Positions 26,649-36,080 of a stretch of DNA of 64,000 nt are shown here, in pieces (the first letter of the stretch is position 1; the number at the start of each line of letters is the position of its first letter). The position numbers and the translations under genes were made by a program. The DNA comes from Thermococcus paralvinellae. GTDB taxonomy: Archaea; Methanobacteriota_B; Thermococci; Thermococcales; Thermococcaceae. Below the pieces are notes generated by a model. The model ran no database searches. It was not told the DNA's origin and saw nothing but the letters and a program-made list of their open reading frames with translations. Location of the stretch: contig NZ_CP006965.1 of assembly GCF_000517445.1 (NCBI RefSeq), positions 1,092,681 through 1,156,680 of the forward strand. The letters are read 5' to 3'.

Positions 26649-27905
26649 TTTTCTCACCAGCTTAACAACAGCCTCAACGTGCGGCGTATGCGGAAACATA
26701 TCGATTAAAACAGCATCTTCAATCTGGTAAGCCTTCTCTAAGTGTTTCTCATAGTCAAGCTTGAAAGCCTTTGGATTACAGGAAACATAAATAATGTTCT
26801 CAATGTTGCTCTTTACCAAGAGCTCCGCAACTTCCTTAAGCCCTCTCCTTGGAGGATCAACTACAACAGTATCGTAATCTCCGATTGGCGTTTCTTCCGC
26901 CTTCCCAATTCTAAAAACCGCATCAACACCGTTGAGTTCAGCGTTTTTGTTCGCCATCTCAACTGCAAAGGAATTAACTTCAACTCCCTCAACCTTAAAG
27001 CCCCTCTTAGCAAGCCAGATTCCAAAGGTTCCAACTCCCGAATATAAGTCTAGAACTTTCTCACCTTCTGTGAAGCCCTCAACAGCTTTCAACAACAAAG
27101 GCAGGGCATAAGAATTTGCCTGGAAAAAACTGTTCGGGTGAATTAGATAAACCACATCCTCAATCCTTTCGCGGATGTAAGGTTCCCCAGCTATAAGGTG
27201 TGACTCTCCTCTTGGGTCATCTCTTTCATCGGCTTTAAAGCTCCAGTAGAGGGAATCTGCAAAGGAGAAGTAGTCCCTAAAAGCTTCCGCAAGCTTTTCA
27301 TTCGGCTTAATGTGGGCTATAAGGTTTATCATGACCTCGTCTGTAGATTTGCCCTCTCTAACGCTCAAGTAGTGAACATCTCCACTTTTCCCTTTTAAAT
27401 CCCAGGCTTTAAGATTCTCTTCCTTCATAAACTCCTTTAAAGTCCTCAGATAATCCCAAGTTTTGTTTGAGAAGACAGGGCACTCTTTGACATCAACGAT
27501 GCTTAAGGGTTTGGCATACTCCTTAAATCCAATTCCATGAGTCGTTACAATGAAGTTACTTGAATTCCTGAATCCAAAGAGTCTTGGTGAGCCTTTGACT
27601 TCAGCTTCTATGCCAGTAATTCTCCTAAAGGTTTCCTGCTTGAGTTTTAGCTGTTCCTTATATTTGATGTGCTGCCACAAGCAGCCTCCACACTTTCCAA
27701 AATGCATGCATCTTGGAGTCTGTCTGAGTTGAGAAAACTCAGTAACTTCAAACCTCTCAGCTATAATCCTCCCAAATCTCCTTCTTGTTTTGTAAACTTT
27801 CACAAAGTCTCCAACAACAGTATAAGGGACATAAATTGGTTTTTCAGCCTTTAAAACACCTAAACCTTCATCGCTCATCTCTTCAATGTAGCCTTGAGCT
27901 TTCAT
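26643..27905 (-). CDS. (Uracil-C5) RNA methyltransferase, TrmA/RlmD family
   Basis: 420 aa. An N-terminal TRAM-like OB domain (residues 1-55) precedes an iron-sulfur motif with CMHFGKCGGCLW and CPVF. The SAM-binding Rossmann core has DLYSGVGTFGIWLAKRG, DTVVVDPPRRGLKE and the catalytic Cys in YVSCNPKAF. Homologues in Pyrococcus abyssi make m5U54 in tRNA or m5U in 23S rRNA; sequence alone here does not choose between them. The start at 27905 (MKAQGYIEE) is the first Met of the TRAM domain. The ATPase TATA is embedded in its 3' end. Confidence 0.9.
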   Translation of the reverse strand: MKAQGYIEEMSDEGLGVLKAEKPIYVPYTVVGDFVKVYKTRRRFGRIIAERFEVTEFSQLRQTPRCMHFGKCGGCLWQHIKYKEQLKLKQETFRRITGIEAEVKGSPRLFGFRNSSNFIVTTHGIGFKEYAKPLSIVDVKECPVFSNKTWDYLRTLKEFMKEENLKAWDLKGKSGDVHYLSVREGKSTDEVMINLIAHIKPNEKLAEAFRDYFSFADSLYWSFKADERDDPRGESHLIAGEPYIRERIEDVVYLIHPNSFFQANSYALPLLLKAVEGFTEGEKVLDLYSGVGTFGIWLAKRGFKVEGVEVNSFAVEMANKNAELNGVDAVFRIGKAEETPIGDYDTVVVDPPRRGLKEVAELLVKSNIENIIYVSCNPKAFKLDYEKHLEKAYQIEDAVLIDMFPHTPHVEAVVKLVRKV

Positions 27906-27947
27906 GGGGAAAAAGTTGAAAGGAAAGCTTAAAAGAATATCGAAACC

Positions 27948-29165
27948 TTAGAATTCCTCATTATAGAGTTCTGCAAGCCTCTTTATACCCTCATCAATGT
28001 CCTCTTTGCTTGGTCTTGAGAAGTTAAGCCTTATTGTATTCCTTCCACTTTCATCTGTGTAAAATGGCTTTCCTGGAACCACAACAACTCCTTTCTTCTC
28101 CATCAGCTCACTTGCAAAGGCCATTCCGTCGGCATTTTCTGGAAGAAACAGCATAACAAACATCCCAGCTATTGGCTTCGTGAATTCTGCATTAGGCAGA
28201 TGTTCCTGGAGAGCGTTTATCATGACATCTCGTTTCTCTTTATAACCTTGGAGTGCTCTTTTTAGATGGTATTCCTCAAAATATCCTCTCTTCAAATATT
28301 CCAGGGCAATGTATTGAGAAATTGTTGGAGCACAGAAGTCTATTGGAGACTTCTCCATCAGAACTTTATCCCTGATCTCTCCTTTCGCTATTACCCACCC
28401 AATCCTAAAACCTGTTCCAAGAACCTTACTCAGTGTTCCAGCCACAATGACTCTTCCCTCTTTATCAAGCGCCTTCAATGGTCTTATTTCCCTGTCTTCG
28501 TATTTCATGAAATTATATGCTGTATCCTCAACTATTAAAAGGTCATACTCACTCGCGATTTCAAGGAGGGCTTTTCTTCTCTCTTCACTCATTGTTACTC
28601 CCATAGGGTTCTGGCCTGTTGGAATTGTGTAGATGAACTTCAGCTTTTGTCCTTTAGATCTGAGTGCTCTAATCTTTTCTTCAAGAATGTCTATTTTCAT
28701 GCCCTCAGTGTCAACAGGAACCCCTTCAACCTTCGCCCCAAGCTGCTCAAACGCCAGTATTGTATTGATGTAGCTCGGATTCTCAGTGATTACAACATCT
28801 CCAGGATCGATAAGAACTCTTCCAAGCAAATCAAGAGCTCCAGTGCCTCCTACAGTTATTATTATCTCTCCTGGAGAAACCTCTATATGCTCATACTTTC
28901 TGAGGAATTTAGCAACCTCTTCTCTGAGTTCAGGAATTCCATTTGCTGGGGTGTACATGACAGAGCTGGGAATATTAGTCAAAACTTCCTTTGCAAGCTC
29001 TCCCAAAACTTCTCTTGGAATTAAATTAGGATCCGGATCTCCAGCAGCTAAAGAGATGAGGTTCTTCCCTTTGCTCTGGAGCTCTGCAGCTTTTTTCATA
29101 ACTTCTGCCAGTGCTGACCCTTTAATCCAGTTGGCCCTTCCAGCCAAAAATTTATTATAGTCCAT
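27948..29165 (-). CDS. PLP-dependent class I aminotransferase (aromatic/2-aminoadipate-like)
   Basis: 405 aa. Fold-type I: LISLAAGDPDPNLIPREV at the N-terminus, the GGTGALDLLGRVL and NPSYINTILAFE cofactor region, IPTGQNPMGVTMS (Asn), VEDTAYNFMKY, and the Schiff-base lysine in GTLSKVLGTGFRIGW; the C-terminal RLNFSRPS arginine binds the carboxylate. The closest relatives by pattern are archaeal aromatic/kynurenine/2-aminoadipate aminotransferases of Pyrococcus. It probably starts amino-acid catabolism, feeding keto acids to ferredoxin oxidoreductases. GGAGGGG lies before the ATG. Divergent from gyaR. Confidence 0.9.
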   Translation of the reverse strand: MDYNKFLAGRANWIKGSALAEVMKKAAELQSKGKNLISLAAGDPDPNLIPREVLGELAKEVLTNIPSSVMYTPANGIPELREEVAKFLRKYEHIEVSPGEIIITVGGTGALDLLGRVLIDPGDVVITENPSYINTILAFEQLGAKVEGVPVDTEGMKIDILEEKIRALRSKGQKLKFIYTIPTGQNPMGVTMSEERRKALLEIASEYDLLIVEDTAYNFMKYEDREIRPLKALDKEGRVIVAGTLSKVLGTGFRIGWVIAKGEIRDKVLMEKSPIDFCAPTISQYIALEYLKRGYFEEYHLKRALQGYKEKRDVMINALQEHLPNAEFTKPIAGMFVMLFLPENADGMAFASELMEKKGVVVVPGKPFYTDESGRNTIRLNFSRPSKEDIDEGIKRLAELYNEEF

Positions 29166-29269
29166 GATAACCCCTCCAATGAGAATCTTAGCATTAAGAT
29201 ATATATCATCATGATATTAATATTTTGCCCATACAAAAGTACAAGCGAAAATATAAGAGTGGTGATACC

Positions 29270-30280
29270 ATGAAGAAACCCAAGGTGTTCATCACCAGAA
29301 AAATTCCAGAGACTGGAATCAATATGATCAAACAGTATTATGAGGTAGAAGTCTGGAGAGATGAAAATGAGCCCCCGAGAGACGTCCTGCTTGAGAAAGT
29401 TAGAAATGTTGATGCCTTAGTAACTCTGCTGAGCGACAAAATTGACAGAGAAATTTTTGACAATGCTCCAAGGCTTAAAATCATTGCCCAATACGCTGTC
29501 GGCTATGACAACATTGACATTGAAGAGGCTACAAAAAGAGGAATTTATGTCACCAATACGCCAGACGTTTTAACCGAAGCTACAGCGGATTTCGCTTGGA
29601 CTTTGCTTTTAGCAACAGCAAGGCATTTAGTTGATGCAGATAAATTTGTGAGGAGTGTGGAATGGAAGAAAAGGGGAGTTGCATGGCATCCGCTCATGTA
29701 TCTCGGCTATGATGTTTATGGGAAGACAATCGGAATAATAGGATTTGGAAGAATAGGGCAGGCGATAGCGAGAAGGGCTAAAGGCTTTAACATGAGAATC
29801 CTTTATTATTCTCGCACAAGAAAGCCTGAAAAAGAGAGGGAACTTGGAGCTGAGTTTAAACCGTTAGATGAGCTGCTTAGGGAGAGCGACTTCGTGGTTT
29901 TAGCAGTTCCATTAACAAATGAAACCTACCATATGATAAACGAGGAGAAGCTTAAGCTCATGAAGCCAACGGCAATACTTGTCAATATTGCAAGAGGAAA
30001 GGTTGTTGATACAAAAGCCTTGATTAAAGCTCTCGAAGAGGGCTGGATTGCTGGAGCGGGCTTAGATGTCTTTGAAGAAGAACCTTACTATAATGAGGAG
30101 CTTTTCAAGATGAAGAATGTAACTCTCGCTCCCCACATAGGCAGTGCAACTTATGGAGCAAGATATGCAATGGCAGAGCTTGTTGCAAGGAATTTGATAG
30201 CCTTCGCTAAAGGTGAAGTTCCGTCGACACTTGTGAATAGAGAAGTGCTGAATGTTAGGAAGCCTGGATTCGGCCGATGA
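29270..30280 (+). CDS. gyaR: Glyoxylate reductase (GyaR)
   Basis: 336 aa. D-2-hydroxyacid dehydrogenase family, reducing glyoxylate (and hydroxypyruvate) with NAD(P)H; closely matches the characterised Thermococcus litoralis enzyme in motifs and length. NAD-binding [13 protein letters not shown], catalytic Arg in [13 protein letters not shown], Glu in [13 protein letters not shown], and His in [11 protein letters not shown]. The start at 29270 follows GGTGATACC; the longer frame from 29225 is leader. Its stop codon lies inside the possible C box of a guide RNA. Confidence 0.95.
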   Translation: MKKPKVFITRKIPETGINMIKQYYEVEVWRDENEPPRDVLLEKVRNVDALVTLLSDKIDREIFDNAPRLKIIAQYAVGYDNIDIEEATKRGIYVTNTPDVLTEATADFAWTLLLATARHLVDADKFVRSVEWKKRGVAWHPLMYLGYDVYGKTIGIIGFGRIGQAIARRAKGFNMRILYYSRTRKPEKERELGAEFKPLDELLRESDFVVLAVPLTNETYHMINEEKLKLMKPTAILVNIARGKVVDTKALIKALEEGWIAGAGLDVFEEEPYYNEELFKMKNVTLAPHIGSATYGARYAMAELVARNLIAFAKGEVPSTLVNREVLNVRKPGFGR

Positions 30281-30329
30281 GGAGCTGGATCCGACCTGAG
30301 GGGTGATGATGGAGGTACTGTCCGAGGCT
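30272..30329 (+). ncRNA. Possible C/D box guide sRNA overlapping the gyaR stop
   Basis: A good D'/C' core is visible: CTGA (30296-30299) and GTGATGA (30303-30309). The outer boxes are degenerate: C as CCGATGA (30274-30280), which contains the gyaR stop, and D as CCGA (30322-30325), placed exactly 12 nt after C'. GCC (30273-30275) can pair with GGC (30326-30328) as a terminal stem. The interval C to D' is 15 nt. Less certain than the neighbour because of the degenerate outer boxes. Confidence 0.45.
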
Positions 30330-30388
30330 TCAGATGATGATCCCACCCTTGGCTGATGTGATGATGAAGCCTCGTGGTTCTGACACCC
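30330..30388 (+). ncRNA. C/D box guide sRNA (predicted)
   Basis: A textbook layout: C ATGATGA (30334-30340), 12-nt guide, D' CTGA (30353-30356), C' ATGATGA (30361-30367), 12-nt guide, D CTGA (30380-30383). Both guide intervals have the length of archaeal guides. Guide sequences are TCCCACCCTTGG and AGCCTCGTGGTT; the RNA targets were not identified by eye. No separate promoter is obvious, so it may be processed from the gyaR 3' end together with the candidate just upstream. Confidence 0.8.
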
Positions 30389-30402
30389 TTACACCATATC
30401 TC

Positions 30403-31113
30403 TTATATTAAATCTCTGAATCTCTTCGCATCATCACACATATAGACGTTGTTAAAGTAAATGTAGCTTTCCTTTTTGTTCCACTCTTTCACTCGTTCTG
30501 CAATCTTTTCAAGCTCTTCATCAGTATATTTGTGCTTGTAAATTATCCTTCCGTTTTCGTATGCCCCATGAAGGCGATAGTAATTGATGTCTCCTCTGTG
30601 GAGCGGCTTTCTGATGAGAGGGTCTGTTACATCAATGACATCAAATTCTCTCACGAATTTCTTTATCCCCTTCTCGCTCCAGCCTCTAAGCTCAACAGCT
30701 ATCTCAATGTCCCTGCTTATCTTTGAGAAGAACTTTTCTGCATTGGCAAAGCTTTCTTCGGTTTCCTTAAAACTTTTGGGAAGCTGAATTAAAATGAATC
30801 TTGCGTTCAAAATTCTTGCTTCGTTGAGTGTTATCTCCCAATACTTGAAGACCTCATTGGTGGGCTTTAAAAGTCCAACATCTTTGCTTGGCTTAACGTT
30901 GCTCCTCCTCCACGTTGGACTATTGGCTGGATGTGTTATTCCCTGAAAAGCCTTGATTGAAAACACAAATCCTTCAGGTGCTTCGCTCCTCCACTTTTTG
31001 AGGGTCTTTTCTTCCAAAATTCGGTAAAAAGTCTGCTGAATTTCAACTGTCTTAAAATCTTGAAAGTACTTCTTTCTTGCTTCACAAAAGCCACAGGTGC
31101 CAACAAAAATCAT
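30403..31113 (-). CDS. DUF72 family protein
   Basis: 236 aa TIM-barrel-like DUF72 protein. Signatures are the N-terminal IFVGTCGF, VEIQQTFYRI, the middle FSIKAFQGITHPA, the RFILIQLPKSF strand, ELRGWSEKG, and the C-terminal YIYFNNVYMCDDAKRF. The biochemical role is unknown; related to AP-endonuclease-like barrels by fold only. GGTGAGACC precedes the ATG. It is transcribed towards the guide RNAs behind gyaR. Confidence 0.88.
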   Translation of the reverse strand: MIFVGTCGFCEARKKYFQDFKTVEIQQTFYRILEEKTLKKWRSEAPEGFVFSIKAFQGITHPANSPTWRRSNVKPSKDVGLLKPTNEVFKYWEITLNEARILNARFILIQLPKSFKETEESFANAEKFFSKISRDIEIAVELRGWSEKGIKKFVREFDVIDVTDPLIRKPLHRGDINYYRLHGAYENGRIIYKHKYTDEELEKIAERVKEWNKKESYIYFNNVYMCDDAKRFRDLI

Positions 31114-31169
31114 GTGGTCTCACCAAAATTAGAATCGACAGTTCAAAAAATAAAGCTATTGACAAACCC

Positions 31170-31847
31170 CTATTTCCATTCCAAATGAGTTCTCTTAACA
31201 ACCAAAACTCCTGAATAGGTGTATTCGTCCCAAACTTTCTCAACATCATCAAAAACTATCTTCGCTTTGAAGAACGGCGCATCCTTAACGAAGGTCTCAA
31301 ATTCCCCGCCCTCCCCTCCAATGTGAATGCCATATTTTCTGTTCAGCTCTTTAAGCTCCTCAATGGCTTTTTCATCAATAATCCTTCCAAGCCACTTCTT
31401 ATCCAGACCGTAAGCAGATACTCCAACTATCACAATCTCAAAGCCGGCATGAAGCATATCCCTCAAAAGCATTTCTGGGTTCTTGTGCCACAGGGGAGTA
31501 TAGCTTCTCAACCCAAGCTCATGACAAACCCTCTCAATCCTCACTCTCTGGTATTCGCTCTCCAAAGCTCCAGCAACAACTCCATCAATGTCCAAGCCTT
31601 CAAGAACCCTCTTTAAGTCCTCAACTTCCTTTTCTTTTTCTCCAGTAGTGTACCCTTTGATTAGGGGAATTCCTATCGCCTCAGCCTGCAAATCTGTTAG
31701 ATGAATGTTCGGGACATGATACATATAGCTCTCTTCACTTTTAGAGTGAATGCTAACCAAATATTTTACATCAAATCCCTGCTGCATTGCCCAATATAAG
31801 GCATAAGTTGAGTCCTTTCCTCCCGAAAATAAAGCCGCTATCCTCAT
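31170..31847 (-). CDS. Diphthine--ammonia ligase-like ATPase (Dph6/MJ0570 family)
   Basis: 225 aa. PP-loop [10 protein letters not shown] follows the first strand MRIAALF. Further family motifs are [20 protein letters not shown] and [20 protein letters not shown], and the C-terminal [15 protein letters not shown]. Dph6 amidates diphthine on elongation factor 2, the last step of diphthamide synthesis. The start at 31847 (MRIAALF) has GGTGGG upstream; a 48-residue upstream extension crosses the divergent promoter and is rejected. A second, unrelated PP-loop protein lies at 3583-4188. Confidence 0.9.
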   Translation of the reverse strand: MRIAALFSGGKDSTYALYWAMQQGFDVKYLVSIHSKSEESYMYHVPNIHLTDLQAEAIGIPLIKGYTTGEKEKEVEDLKRVLEGLDIDGVVAGALESEYQRVRIERVCHELGLRSYTPLWHKNPEMLLRDMLHAGFEIVIVGVSAYGLDKKWLGRIIDEKAIEELKELNRKYGIHIGGEGGEFETFVKDAPFFKAKIVFDDVEKVWDEYTYSGVLVVKRTHLEWK

Positions 31848-31945
31848 ATTCCCACCCGAAAGTTTTAAATTAACCTTTGGTGAATTTAATGATGGTATCA
31901 AAATAAGATTCTCAATGCATCTTAAAAAAGCTTGGGGGTGATTCA

Positions 31946-33259
31946 ATGGTTCCAGAGAAGGCAGTAATTCTTGCAGCTGGACTTGGAACAAGGTTGGGAA
32001 AGCTAACTGAAGAAACTCCCAAAGGCCTTCTAAAAGTTGCTGGGAGAGAAATCCTTTATAGAACTATGAAAGTTCTCCAAGAACTAGGCGTTAGGGAGTT
32101 CATAATCATCACAAATCCAAAATATGAGACTAAATTTAGGAAATTTGCTGAGAAGAACGGCTTTAATGCTCGAATAATAATAAACGAACATCCGGAGAAA
32201 GGCAATGGATATTCCCTTTATCTAGCCAAAGATTGGGTTGATGGAAGGTTCATCCTTGTGATGAGTGATCATATTTATGAGAGGGCATTTCTTGTGAAAG
32301 CAGCAGAAGGAGAGGGGCCAATAGTTGATGAAGCGCCAAGATATATTAGCATTGATGAGGCAACAAAGGTTAAAATCAAAGATAACCGTGTGGAAGACAT
32401 TGGAAAGCACCTCAAGGAGTTTGATGCTATTGATACTGGATTCTTTGTCTTAACTCCCGAGATATTTGAGGTTGCTGATGAAATTCTGTCAGAAAAAGGA
32501 AAAGCCGAGCTGAGTGAGATTGTAAAAAAAGCAAAGCTCAAAGTAACTTTTGTGAGTGGATTTTTCTGGATGGACATTGACACTCCACAGGATATTAAAA
32601 AAGCCAGGAAGCTGATAGTTCAGACCTCTGTAAAAGGGAGTGGAGATGGCTTCATATCGAGGCATTTGAACAGAAAGATTTCCACGAGAATAAGCACTCT
32701 CCTCGTTGATTATGTTACTCCAAACCAGATGACCGTTGTAACTTTCTTGCTTGGCATTTTATCAGCCCTAGTGAATTTTATCAGCGTCCCTTTGGCTGGG
32801 ATTACGTACCAAATAAGCTCTATTCTTGACGGTGTTGATGGGGAGATTGCACGTGCAAGCATGAAGACGAGCAGATTTGGTGGTTATGTGGACTCAATTC
32901 TTGACAGATACGTAGACTTTGCATTTCTGCTCACATTGGCTTATGTTACAATTAAAGAACCGCTCTGGTGGGCAATAGCTGTGACAGCAATCTTTGGCTC
33001 TGCAATGGTGAGCTATTCAACGGAGCGCTATAAGGCAGCATATGGAAGCGACATTTACAGCGACATCCCCACAATGCGATACCTTATCGGAAAGAGGGAC
33101 GAGAGGATATTCCTAACAATGTTATTCTGCTTAGCTGGGCAAATAAAAGCTCTCTTTGCTCTATTAGCGATCTTAGCAAATCTTAGAATAGCGGCGACAG
33201 TTTGGCTGGTTTGGAAGTTAAAGAACAATGCACATAAGTGTAACTATCACGATATCTAA
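31946..33259 (+). CDS. Bifunctional CTP:inositol-1-phosphate cytidylyltransferase / di-myo-inositol-phosphate-phosphate synthase
   Basis: 437 aa fusion. The first 225 residues are a nucleotidyltransferase ([33 protein letters not shown]). Residues from about 230 form a CDP-alcohol phosphatidyltransferase with the motif [10 protein letters not shown]...[13 protein letters not shown] and several membrane helices. It makes CDP-inositol and joins it to inositol-1-phosphate, giving phosphorylated DIP, a compatible solute of hyperthermophiles under heat stress. GGGGGTGATT precedes the ATG. The gene for the precursor enzyme (inositol-1-phosphate synthase) is 6.7 kb downstream. Confidence 0.93.
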   Translation: MVPEKAVILAAGLGTRLGKLTEETPKGLLKVAGREILYRTMKVLQELGVREFIIITNPKYETKFRKFAEKNGFNARIIINEHPEKGNGYSLYLAKDWVDGRFILVMSDHIYERAFLVKAAEGEGPIVDEAPRYISIDEATKVKIKDNRVEDIGKHLKEFDAIDTGFFVLTPEIFEVADEILSEKGKAELSEIVKKAKLKVTFVSGFFWMDIDTPQDIKKARKLIVQTSVKGSGDGFISRHLNRKISTRISTLLVDYVTPNQMTVVTFLLGILSALVNFISVPLAGITYQISSILDGVDGEIARASMKTSRFGGYVDSILDRYVDFAFLLTLAYVTIKEPLWWAIAVTAIFGSAMVSYSTERYKAAYGSDIYSDIPTMRYLIGKRDERIFLTMLFCLAGQIKALFALLAILANLRIAATVWLVWKLKNNAHKCNYHDI

Positions 33260-33309
33260 TAGAAAAATTTAAAAACTTCAAATTGTATTATACTAGTGGT
33301 GGTAACATC

Positions 33310-34703
33310 ATGAAGAGAAAGAGTTGGAAGATACTGGGTTTGGTATTGACAGTATTAGTGATAGCAACAACAGCAGCCGAGGCGTTGCCGTTTCTTGGAA
33401 ATTCCATAAGTTTAGTCTTTGTAGATGAAGAAGGAAAGCCGCTTACAGAACTCTCAAAGAACGTTGAGGTTCAGGTGCAAATAGATGCTCTATTGCCCGA
33501 AGGAGAGGAAGTTTACAAAACCATATTTTACGGTAGCCTTAAGAAGCCACGCTTCTTTGGCTTCTTGAAAAAGGGAAACACTATCAAGTTGTCAGCTGAA
33601 AGTAAAGATTTTAGCACAGTACTTCGAGAATGGAACAAAGTACATCCAGAGGGGATTGACACAGCTTTGGTAATTTCAGTCTGGATTCTCGATTATGAAC
33701 ATAACCAGCTTTACAGAGGCTTTACTGTAGTGAACTACAACACAAAAAAGTTAAGACAATGGGATTGAGAAAAACTGTAAAAATTAATGTTCACGAGCTA
33801 GCATCTGAGTCATTGCCCAAAGATGTCACTCCACTTGGTTCAAACAGACATTTCTACATATGGAGAACAGACTGGAGCTTATCCTGGAGACCTACAAGCT
33901 ACATAGAGGTTCCAATCTTGATAGTCAAAAACAAGAATTCTAATGGACCTACACTAAGTGCGTGGGTAGATATTGTGAGAAACAGATACAGCAGGTTTGA
34001 CTACACTTTTGGATATGGATATAAAATTTCCCAAAAAGATACTCCATCTCTGGATATCTACAGCGGACAATACTACACCATAAGGAAGAGACTGAGATTT
34101 GGAGATGACATGCTAATCCAACCAGGCAAATCAGGTTATATCTATATCAAGGCAAAACCCTTCCATCTTCATGAAAAAGAGTACAGATGTGTTGGGAGTT
34201 TAAATAGATGTACTCCCACTGGCTATGAAAGAATCCAAGAGGGAATAAGGGAAGTCAAAACTTCAGGAAGCAGAATAATTGGAGGAGCTCGAGAGAATTC
34301 TCTTCCACCCTATAGTGTCATGAGCAAAATCTACTATGGAACAACACTTGATTACGTGGGTAGGCTTAATATCAACGAAAAGATATATCTTGGAGAACTC
34401 TTTAACAATGAAGGATCATGCACTTTTAGCTTTGGTTTTGGGATACCAGTTGGTGCTTTAGCCGCTGCTTTTGGACCAGTTCCTCTATGGGCTTCTGGGC
34501 TTTCAGTATCATTCCACTATGAAACATCAGATTCACTTGAGGTTTATGGTGGAATAAAAAATAGAGGTGCAAACCCTTGGGGACATAACAAAACAGTTTA
34601 TCTCAACACTAGGATTAGTAGGTATACATATCATTCAGGAACATGCAACATGAAAGTTCCAGTTGGGGTCTACATAGAAGCAAAGACAAGCAGATGGAGT
34701 TAA
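33310..34703 (+). pseudogene. Large secreted hypothetical protein split by one apparent frameshift
   Basis: First part 33310-33768: signal peptide (MKRKSWKILGLVLTVLVIAT) and beta-rich sequence ending TVVNYNTKKLRQWD. Second part 33759-34703 in the next frame begins GLRKTVKINVHELASES and runs 310 residues. The two overlap by 10 nt with no ribosome site for the second. One extra A in the A6 run at 33744-33749 fuses them to about 465 aa. The second half is rich in Tyr, Trp and Gly with a Cys pair (RCVGSLNRC), suggesting an extracellular beta-sandwich protein. Family not recognised. Confidence 0.55.
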
Positions 34704-34981
34704 TGTTTTACTTTTTCTCTTTTGATTATTGTCATGAAGTGTGTATTATACCAAGCATAATCTAATCTTAAGGACTGTCACCTCGGTTGTGCTAACTATG
34801 AACTATCAATTAAGTTCCCATGTTCATAGTAAGGAAAATTTTGGATATGGGTTTGTAGCAAATGCATTATTTACTAAACACAAGAGTTGCTTTTTTCATT
34901 TAAAAGTTTCACTGATTTAAATATATCCGGCTAAGAGAAAATTAAAAGTAAATGGGAACATGAAGAATCCTGATTCCCCCG
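34704..34981. other. Intergenic region with a T-rich terminator and an inverted repeat
   Basis: No gene seen. T-rich tract (34704-34722) just behind the secreted-protein stop. A perfect 9-bp inverted repeat ACTATGAAC (34795-34803) / GTTCATAGT (34822-34830), loop 18 nt, has no assigned role. AT-rich sequence precedes the ABC-transporter 3' end. Confidence 0.4.
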
Positions 34982-36070
34982 TTACTCCTCCAAAAACTCC
35001 AACGCTTTCTCTGTCTTTTTATCGAACAGGACGATTCTATCTTCCCTAATCTTCACTGTTACCTTTTCTCCAAATGTGAAGTGCTCTCCCTCTGGTGCAA
35101 ACACTTTAACAAATGCTCCACTGTTTACTGAAACAGTAACTATCTGCTCCCTCCCAAGAGGTTCGAAAGAGTAAACTTCCCCAACTAATCCTTCACTGAT
35201 GCCCTTTACAACCTCTGCATCATGCGGTCTAAATCCAAGGAGCACTTCCTTTATGTCGAGCTTTTCAATCAGCTCCTTATACTGAGCAGGAACAGGTATC
35301 CTGCTTTCGTAAACCCTTAAGTAGCCATTTTCAACCTCCGCTTCAACAAAGTTCATGGGCGGATTTCCAAGGAATCCTCCAACGAACTTGTATTTTGGCT
35401 TGTAGTAGACGTCATCTGGAGTCCCTACTTGGAGTATCTTCCCTTCCCTAATCACAGCTATTCTGTCGGCCATTGCCAATGCCTCAGCTTGGTCGTGAGT
35501 AACGTAAACTGCCGTAATGCCTAACTCCTTCTGCAGTCTCTTCAGCTCAGCTCTAACTTCAATTCTAAGCAGAGCATCTAAGTTGCTCAGAGGCTCATCC
35601 AAGAGCAGGACATCCGGCTCTTTAACTAAAGCTCTTGCTATTGCAACTCTCTGCTGCTGACCACCGCTGAGCTGCCAGGGATATCTATCAAGCAAGTTCT
35701 CGATGTGAAGCATCTTTGCGACTTCTCTCACTTTCTTTTCAATTTCCTGCTTTGGGACTTTTCTCAGCTCAAGGGGAAATGCTATGTTGTCAAAAACTTT
35801 CATATGTGGATATAGCGCCCAGTTCTGGAAGACTAAGCCAACGTTTCTGTCTTTTGGTGGAATCTCTGTAACATCTCGATCGTCAAAGTAAATTCTCCCG
35901 CTCGTCGGCTTGTAAATTCCGGCTATTGTGTAGAGCAGGGTAGATTTTCCACTTCCTGAAGGTCCCAATAAAGCCATGAATTCTCTATCATCAATTTTCA
36001 GATTAATATTATCCAGAGCAGTGAAGTCTCCGAATTTTTTGGTTATCTCCTTGAGGATAATCTTAACCAT
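34982..36070 (-). CDS. ABC transporter ATP-binding protein (MalK/UgpC-type)
   Basis: 362 aa. The nucleotide-binding domain has Walker A GPSGSGKST, Q-loop VFQNWALYPHM, signature LSGGQQQRV, Walker B VLLLDEPLSNLD and H-loop VTHDQAEA. A C-terminal TOBE/OB regulatory domain (about residues 240-362) marks the CUT1 carbohydrate group. The start at 36070 (MVKIILKEI) follows GAGGTGG. It is the last gene of a four-gene operon (binding protein, two permeases, ATPase); the substrate is not defined by this subunit. Confidence 0.93.
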   Translation of the reverse strand: MVKIILKEITKKFGDFTALDNINLKIDDREFMALLGPSGSGKSTLLYTIAGIYKPTSGRIYFDDRDVTEIPPKDRNVGLVFQNWALYPHMKVFDNIAFPLELRKVPKQEIEKKVREVAKMLHIENLLDRYPWQLSGGQQQRVAIARALVKEPDVLLLDEPLSNLDALLRIEVRAELKRLQKELGITAVYVTHDQAEALAMADRIAVIREGKILQVGTPDDVYYKPKYKFVGGFLGNPPMNFVEAEVENGYLRVYESRIPVPAQYKELIEKLDIKEVLLGFRPHDAEVVKGISEGLVGEVYSFEPLGREQIVTVSVNSGAFVKVFAPEGEHFTFGEKVTVKIREDRIVLFDKKTEKALEFLEE

Positions 36071-36080
36071 CTCAACCACC

